Both the position numbers and the translations under genes were made by a program. Below are positions 6,825 through 9,173 of a stretch of DNA of 9,173 bases, one piece after another. Location: NCBI GenBank assembly GCA_002433465.1, contig DJIE01000034.1:3936-13108 (forward strand), written 5' to 3'. Origin of the DNA: Salinisphaera sp. UBA6602. Its GTDB lineage: Bacteria > Pseudomonadota > Gammaproteobacteria > Nevskiales > Salinisphaeraceae. Position 1 is the stretch's first letter. Every line of letters begins with the position of its first letter. The notes beneath the pieces are model-generated. The model did no database searches. It was not told where the DNA came from and saw nothing but the letters and a program-made list of their open reading frames with translations.

Positions 6825-6858
6825 AAAAAACCCCCGGTTGGCACGCCAACCGGGGGTT
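6825..6858 (-). terminator. Rho-independent terminator of the aromatic attenuator
   Basis: A perfect 14-base inverted repeat (arms 6845-6858 and 6829-6842; minus-strand arm AACCCCCGGTTGGC) has only two bases between the arms, so it folds as about 13 bp with a CGTG loop. On the minus strand it runs straight into six U. The plus strand lacks a comparable T tract, so it works towards the DAHP synthase gene. It starts 50 bases after the stop codon of the aromatic-rich leader peptide and lies 160 bases before the gene it would control, the classic position for an attenuator. Confidence 0.9.
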
Positions 6859-6897
6859 AAGAAACTCGTCGGCAGGCGTCCCGTGATCGGGCGCCTG
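6840..6897 (-). promoter_or_regulatory. Alternative pairing region (antiterminator and upstream hairpin)
   Basis: Two mutually exclusive structures can be drawn by hand in the transcript. First, an upstream hairpin: CAGGCG (6892-6897) and CCCG (6888-6891) pair with CGGG and CGCCTG (6880-6883 and 6873-6878), with a one-base bulge and an ATCA loop. Second, an antiterminator: 6870-6882 (GGGACGCCTGCCG) pairs with 6840-6852 (CGGTTGGCGTGCC), 11 of 13 positions including one G-U. It would consume most of the 5' arm and the loop of the terminator. In addition, GGCGTC in the last two sense codons of the leader peptide (6912-6917) can pair with GACGCC (6875-6880). Which arm a stalled ribosome masks is not resolved by eye. 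Confidence 0.6.
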
Positions 6898-6908
6898 TCC
6901 GGGACGGA

Positions 6909-7013
6909 TCAGACGCCGTAGCGGCTAAACCAATACCCGTAAAAATACGCGCGGGCCGCGCACACTGGCGCGCCGCGGTTGATCGATAGCGTGTTGTGTT
7001 GTTCTGAACGCAT
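6909..7013 (-). CDS. Aromatic-rich leader peptide of the DAHP synthase attenuator
   Basis: A 34-codon ORF upstream of the terminator and on the same strand as the DAHP synthase gene. Codons 23-32 read YFYGYWFSRY: four Tyr, two Phe and one Trp in ten codons, placed near the 3' end as in known attenuator leader peptides. The first 22 codons contain no aromatic residue at all. AAAGAGG (7024-7030) lies ten bases before the ATG, slightly long but usable. A promoter-like pair lies just upstream and would give a 5' UTR of about 23 bases. The likely role is ribosome stalling on these codons when charged tRNA-Tyr, -Phe or -Trp is scarce, relieving termination at 6825-6858. The composition, the matching function of the downstream gene and the terminator together make chance unlikely. 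It is too short for most gene finders. Confidence 0.85.
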   Translation of the reverse strand: MRSEQHNTLSINRGAPVCAARAYFYGYWFSRYGV

Positions 7014-7042
7014 CGGTACAAGGCCTCTTTAGCTATCGCAAG

Positions 7043-7071
7043 AGCCTACGCCCTGTTGCAGCGAAGCTCAA
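7043..7071 (-). promoter_or_regulatory. Putative promoter of the aro leader
   Basis: On the minus strand, a -35 candidate TTGAGC (7066-7071) and a -10 candidate TAGGCT (7043-7048) are separated by exactly 17 bases. Transcription would start near 7036, about 23 bases before the leader-peptide ATG. The -10 is a weak match to consensus but keeps the TA...T core. Two copies of ACGCTTGA (minus strand; 7068-7075 and 7094-7101), with a GGTGC-GG-GCACC palindrome between them (7076-7087), overlap and precede the -35. They could be a regulator site. Confidence 0.45.
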
Positions 7072-7170
7072 GCGTGGTGCCCGCACCCGCCTTTCAAGCG
7101 TTGCTCCGCACGGCCGATAGTCCCTGACAGGACATCGGCGGTCGCTTTCGGGCCGTTCAGGAAATCGGAC

Positions 7171-8313
7171 ATGGCGGCCCGCAACTTCAACACATCCGCG
7201 CATCGCAGCCAGCTGCTGGGCCGGGCGCACGGTGCGCCGCGCCAGGTCGAACGCTCGTTCTGGCGGCTGTTGTTTCGCACCTCGATCATGGCCGGCGTCA
7301 CACACATTCTGTTCGTAGCGCTGTTCTACAAGCTCGACGTCGAGCCGCTGGCCATCATCAATATCGGCAGCAGCGCGTTGTATCTGCTGATATGCCTGCT
7401 GATGCTACGCCTTCGAACCCGCTTCCTGGCCCTGGGCCTGTTCGTGTTCGAATTTCAGGCCCATGCGCTAATTGCCGCGTATCTGATCGGCTGGGACTCG
7501 GGCTTTCACTATTACGCCTTGCTCACCATCCCCCTGATCACCCTGGCCTATTTCCGTGACAAACGGATGAAAGGCGTCGCCATCTTCCTCGTCATCGCGC
7601 TCATGGTCGTCACCGACGCCTTGTCGCGTGGCGCAGCGCCCGCCTACGTATTACCGCGGTCGGTCGTCGACGCCCTGCATTACGCCAACCTGATCGCCAG
7701 TCTGACCATTCTTGCGGTGATCGTGGCGTTCTACTTCGGCCTGATTACCCGTACCGAAGACAAGCTGCGCAAGCTGGCTACCACTGACCCGCTCACCCAC
7801 CTGCTTAATCGCCGCAGCATGCTCGAGATCTGGAATCTCGAATGTGCCACGCAACGGCGTTCGGGTAATCCGATGTCGGTGATTCTCTGCGATATCGACC
7901 ATTTCAAGCGTATCAACGACCGGTATGGACACGACGTCGGCGATCAGGTGCTGCGCGTGGTCAGCGACACGCTCGCGAGCAAGACCCGCCAGTCCGACCA
8001 CGTCGCCCGCTGGGGTGGCGAGGAATTTCTGGTGCTCATGGTGGGTACGCCTATCGACAAGGCCGAGCAGCTCGCTGAACACCTGCGGCAAACCGTCAGC
8101 CACCTGGACGTGTGCATCGATCCCGAGAACGACGTGCAGTTAACGGTTACGCTCACCTTCGGCGTCACCGACATGCCGCCGCATCAACTCGATTCCCAGG
8201 AGGCTGCAATCACACGCGCGGACGTCGCCCTCTATGCCGGCAAGCACGCCGGGCGCAATTGCGTACGCTGCCAGGCCTACGACGCGCCACTCACGCGCCA
8301 TAGCGCCGCATGA
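7171..8313 (+). CDS. Membrane-anchored diguanylate cyclase (GGDEF)
   Basis: 380-residue protein predicted to make c-di-GMP from two GTP. The N-terminal half has about six hydrophobic segments (roughly 37-53, 58-80, 86-107, 113-128, 134-150 and 171-192) joined by short loops, a sensor-type membrane domain that I cannot assign to a named family. The cyclase domain begins at TTDPLTHLLNRR (204-215). It has CDIDHFKRIND (240-250) with the metal-binding Asp pair, the active-site GGEEF at 282-286, and the closing ADVALYAGKHAGRN (350-363). The product-inhibition site RQSD (273-276) lies five residues before GGEEF, so the enzyme should be active and feedback-controlled. The ATG has an AGGA eight bases upstream. 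It is divergent from the aro leader and shares the 7072-7170 region with it. Confidence 0.93.
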   Translation: MAARNFNTSAHRSQLLGRAHGAPRQVERSFWRLLFRTSIMAGVTHILFVALFYKLDVEPLAIINIGSSALYLLICLLMLRLRTRFLALGLFVFEFQAHALIAAYLIGWDSGFHYYALLTIPLITLAYFRDKRMKGVAIFLVIALMVVTDALSRGAAPAYVLPRSVVDALHYANLIASLTILAVIVAFYFGLITRTEDKLRKLATTDPLTHLLNRRSMLEIWNLECATQRRSGNPMSVILCDIDHFKRINDRYGHDVGDQVLRVVSDTLASKTRQSDHVARWGGEEFLVLMVGTPIDKAEQLAEHLRQTVSHLDVCIDPENDVQLTVTLTFGVTDMPPHQLDSQEAAITRADVALYAGKHAGRNCVRCQAYDAPLTRHSAA

Positions 8314-8386
8314 CCGACACACGCCCGTCGATTGCCTGTTGGCCGCAAGGCCTGCCATAACACCGCCCTTTCAGCCGGAGCTCACC

Positions 8387-8728
8387 ATGCATCGTCGCTT
8401 TATCGTTTCCTTGCTCTGTGTAACGGCCCTGGTCGGCGCCGGCTGTGCCAGCGGCCCGCAGGAACACACTGCCCGTTACGAATGCAAAAGCGAACGCCCC
8501 TTCACCGTGACCTATCGCGGCCCCGAAACGGCGATCCTGCAAATGGGCCCGCGCCTGATTGAAATGCAGGCCGCACCCAGCCCGGTCGGCCAGCGCTATG
8601 CCGGCACCGAGCTACAGCTGCTCATTCAGACTGAGGACGACGATCGCCACGCCACGCTGTTTACCCGCGGCAACGATGGCGGGCCGGGCGAAATCGTCGA
8701 GCAATGCCGCGAGACCGAACGCGACTGA
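8387..8728 (+). CDS. Putative MliC-like lysozyme-inhibitor lipoprotein
   Basis: 113-residue predicted lipoprotein. The N-terminus is a typical export signal (MHRRF then a hydrophobic run) ending in ALVGAGC, with Cys20 as the lipidation site. The -3 residue is Gly rather than the usual Leu or Val, so the lipobox is slightly atypical. The mature part resembles MliC/PliC lysozyme inhibitors: [13 protein letters not shown] near its start, a middle segment SPVGQRYAG in place of the family's SGxKYxxG loop, then a beta-rich stretch ending HATLF, and a late Cys (residue 107, EQC) that could bond with the early Cys (residue 31). A lysozyme-binding role in the periplasm is inferred from this pattern only. 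The ATG has GGAG six bases upstream. The frame is open upstream, but that part overlaps the cyclase gene and lacks a signal peptide. Confidence 0.65.
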   Translation: MHRRFIVSLLCVTALVGAGCASGPQEHTARYECKSERPFTVTYRGPETAILQMGPRLIEMQAAPSPVGQRYAGTELQLLIQTEDDDRHATLFTRGNDGGPGEIVEQCRETERD

Positions 8729-8771
8729 CCGGGGATCGCGCCGACGCAGGATCGCTCGCCCGCAATACAAG

Positions 8772-8800
8772 CGTACAGGGCCGAATCGTATCCCTATACT
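8772..8800 (+). promoter_or_regulatory. Putative metY promoter
   Basis: A good -10 candidate TATACT (8795-8800) is preceded at 17 bases by CGTACA (8772-8777), which matches only the second half of the -35 consensus. Transcription would start near 8807, about 30 bases before the metY ATG. I see no SAM-riboswitch-like structure in the 109 bases between the lipoprotein gene and metY; the space after the start site is too short for one. Confidence 0.4.
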
Positions 8801-8837
8801 CGGAGCTGAATTCAGCCATGCCCGTCGAGACCCGCTC

Positions 8838-9173
8838 ATGAAACCGGAAACTATTGCCCTGCACGCCGGCTATGCGCCGGACGAACAGCACGCCGTTGCC
8901 GTGCCGATTCACCAGACCACCTCCTTTGCCTTCGACAACGCCCAGCACGCGGCCGATCTGTTCGATCTCAAGGAAGCGGGCAATATCTATAGCCGGATCA
9001 CCAATCCCACCTGTGGCGTGCTCGAACAGCGCGTGGCCGCACTCGAAGGCGGCGTGGGCGCGCTGGCACTGGCTTCCGGCATGGCGGCGATCACCGCGGC
9101 CATCCAGACCATCGCCGAAGCGGGAGACAATATCGTGTCGATCAGCGAACTGTATGGCGGCACCTACAACCTG
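8838..9173 (+). CDS. metY: O-acetylhomoserine sulfhydrylase / aminocarboxypropyltransferase, N-terminal part
   Basis: First 112 residues of a PLP-dependent Cys/Met-metabolism enzyme; the gene runs off the window. The opening [23 protein letters not shown] and the stretch [21 protein letters not shown] (39-58) are very typical of MetY, which makes homocysteine from O-acetylhomoserine and sulfide. YSRITNPT (51-58) and ASGMAA (79-84) form part of the PLP-phosphate pocket, and Tyr106 in LYGGTYNL is in the position of the ring-stacking Tyr. The catalytic Lys lies outside the window. The [10 protein letters not shown] segment favours MetY over cystathionine gamma-synthase or MetZ. The ATG has only a weak GAG eight bases upstream. 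A 7-codon ORF (8818-8841) ends across the start codon in an ATGA overlap. Confidence 0.92.
   Translation, partial: MKPETIALHAGYAPDEQHAVAVPIHQTTSFAFDNAQHAADLFDLKEAGNIYSRITNPTCGVLEQRVAALEGGVGALALASGMAAITAAIQTIAEAGDNIVSISELYGGTYNL

Noticed and set aside
6665..6844. N-terminal extension of the DAHP synthase to 411 residues
   Set aside because: The extension is read from the terminator and leader DNA. The ATG at 6664 has a clear AAGGAA and gives the normal family length.
8234..8386. Upstream extension of the lipoprotein ORF
   Set aside because: It overlaps the end of the cyclase gene and would bury the signal peptide inside the protein. The ATG at 8387 has GGAG and a lipobox.
8729..8837. SAM riboswitch upstream of metY
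   Set aside because: The untranslated region after the likely start site is about 30 bases and shows no multi-helix structure or terminator.

Overview
The window is a GC-rich chromosomal segment with densely packed genes on both strands and long antisense shadow ORFs. The gene content (an E. coli-type class I DAHP synthase, SURF1, an MliC-like lipoprotein, O-acetylhomoserine sulfhydrylase and a bacteriophytochrome with GGDEF output) suggests a proteobacterium, most likely a gammaproteobacterium. The species is not determined here. There are no rRNA or tRNA genes, CRISPR arrays, insertion sequences or phage genes.

Layout. Positions 1-2503 (minus) hold a two-gene light-sensing operon. bphO (heme oxygenase, makes biliverdin) overlaps bphP by an ATGA; bphP is a PAS-GAF-PHY-GGDEF phytochrome whose 3' end lies outside the window. 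An AT-rich gap (2504-2732) separates it from a small two-helix membrane protein (2733-3056, minus). A DUF4235-like membrane protein (3262-3534) lies on the plus strand. It converges on a uracil-DNA-glycosylase-superfamily gene (3562-4275, minus), which follows a SURF1 gene (4334-5071, minus). A gap of about 540 bases (5072-5608) holds only one weak small ORF and a few stem-loops. A DAHP synthase gene (5609-6664, minus) follows, with a long structured leader (6665-7071). Divergent from it are a membrane diguanylate cyclase (7171-8313, plus), an MliC-like lipoprotein (8387-8728, plus) and the start of metY (8838 to the window end, plus).

Main discovery. The leader of the DAHP synthase gene looks like a complete transcription attenuator that senses aromatic amino acids. 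A promoter-like element is followed by a 34-codon leader ORF with seven Tyr, Phe or Trp codons within ten codons. Next come a strong hairpin, a sequence able to pair as an antiterminator, and a perfect 14-bp inverted repeat followed by six U. A second short ORF with a good Shine-Dalgarno, also rich in aromatic codons, sits between the terminator and the synthase and overlaps its start codon. All of this was read by eye; no folding or homology search was run.

Two independent c-di-GMP synthases lie in the window, one cytoplasmic and light-linked, one membrane-anchored. Both keep the RxxD product-inhibition site. The other genes serve respiration (SURF1), DNA repair (UDG family), envelope defence (MliC-like) and methionine synthesis (MetY), and show no obvious shared pathway.
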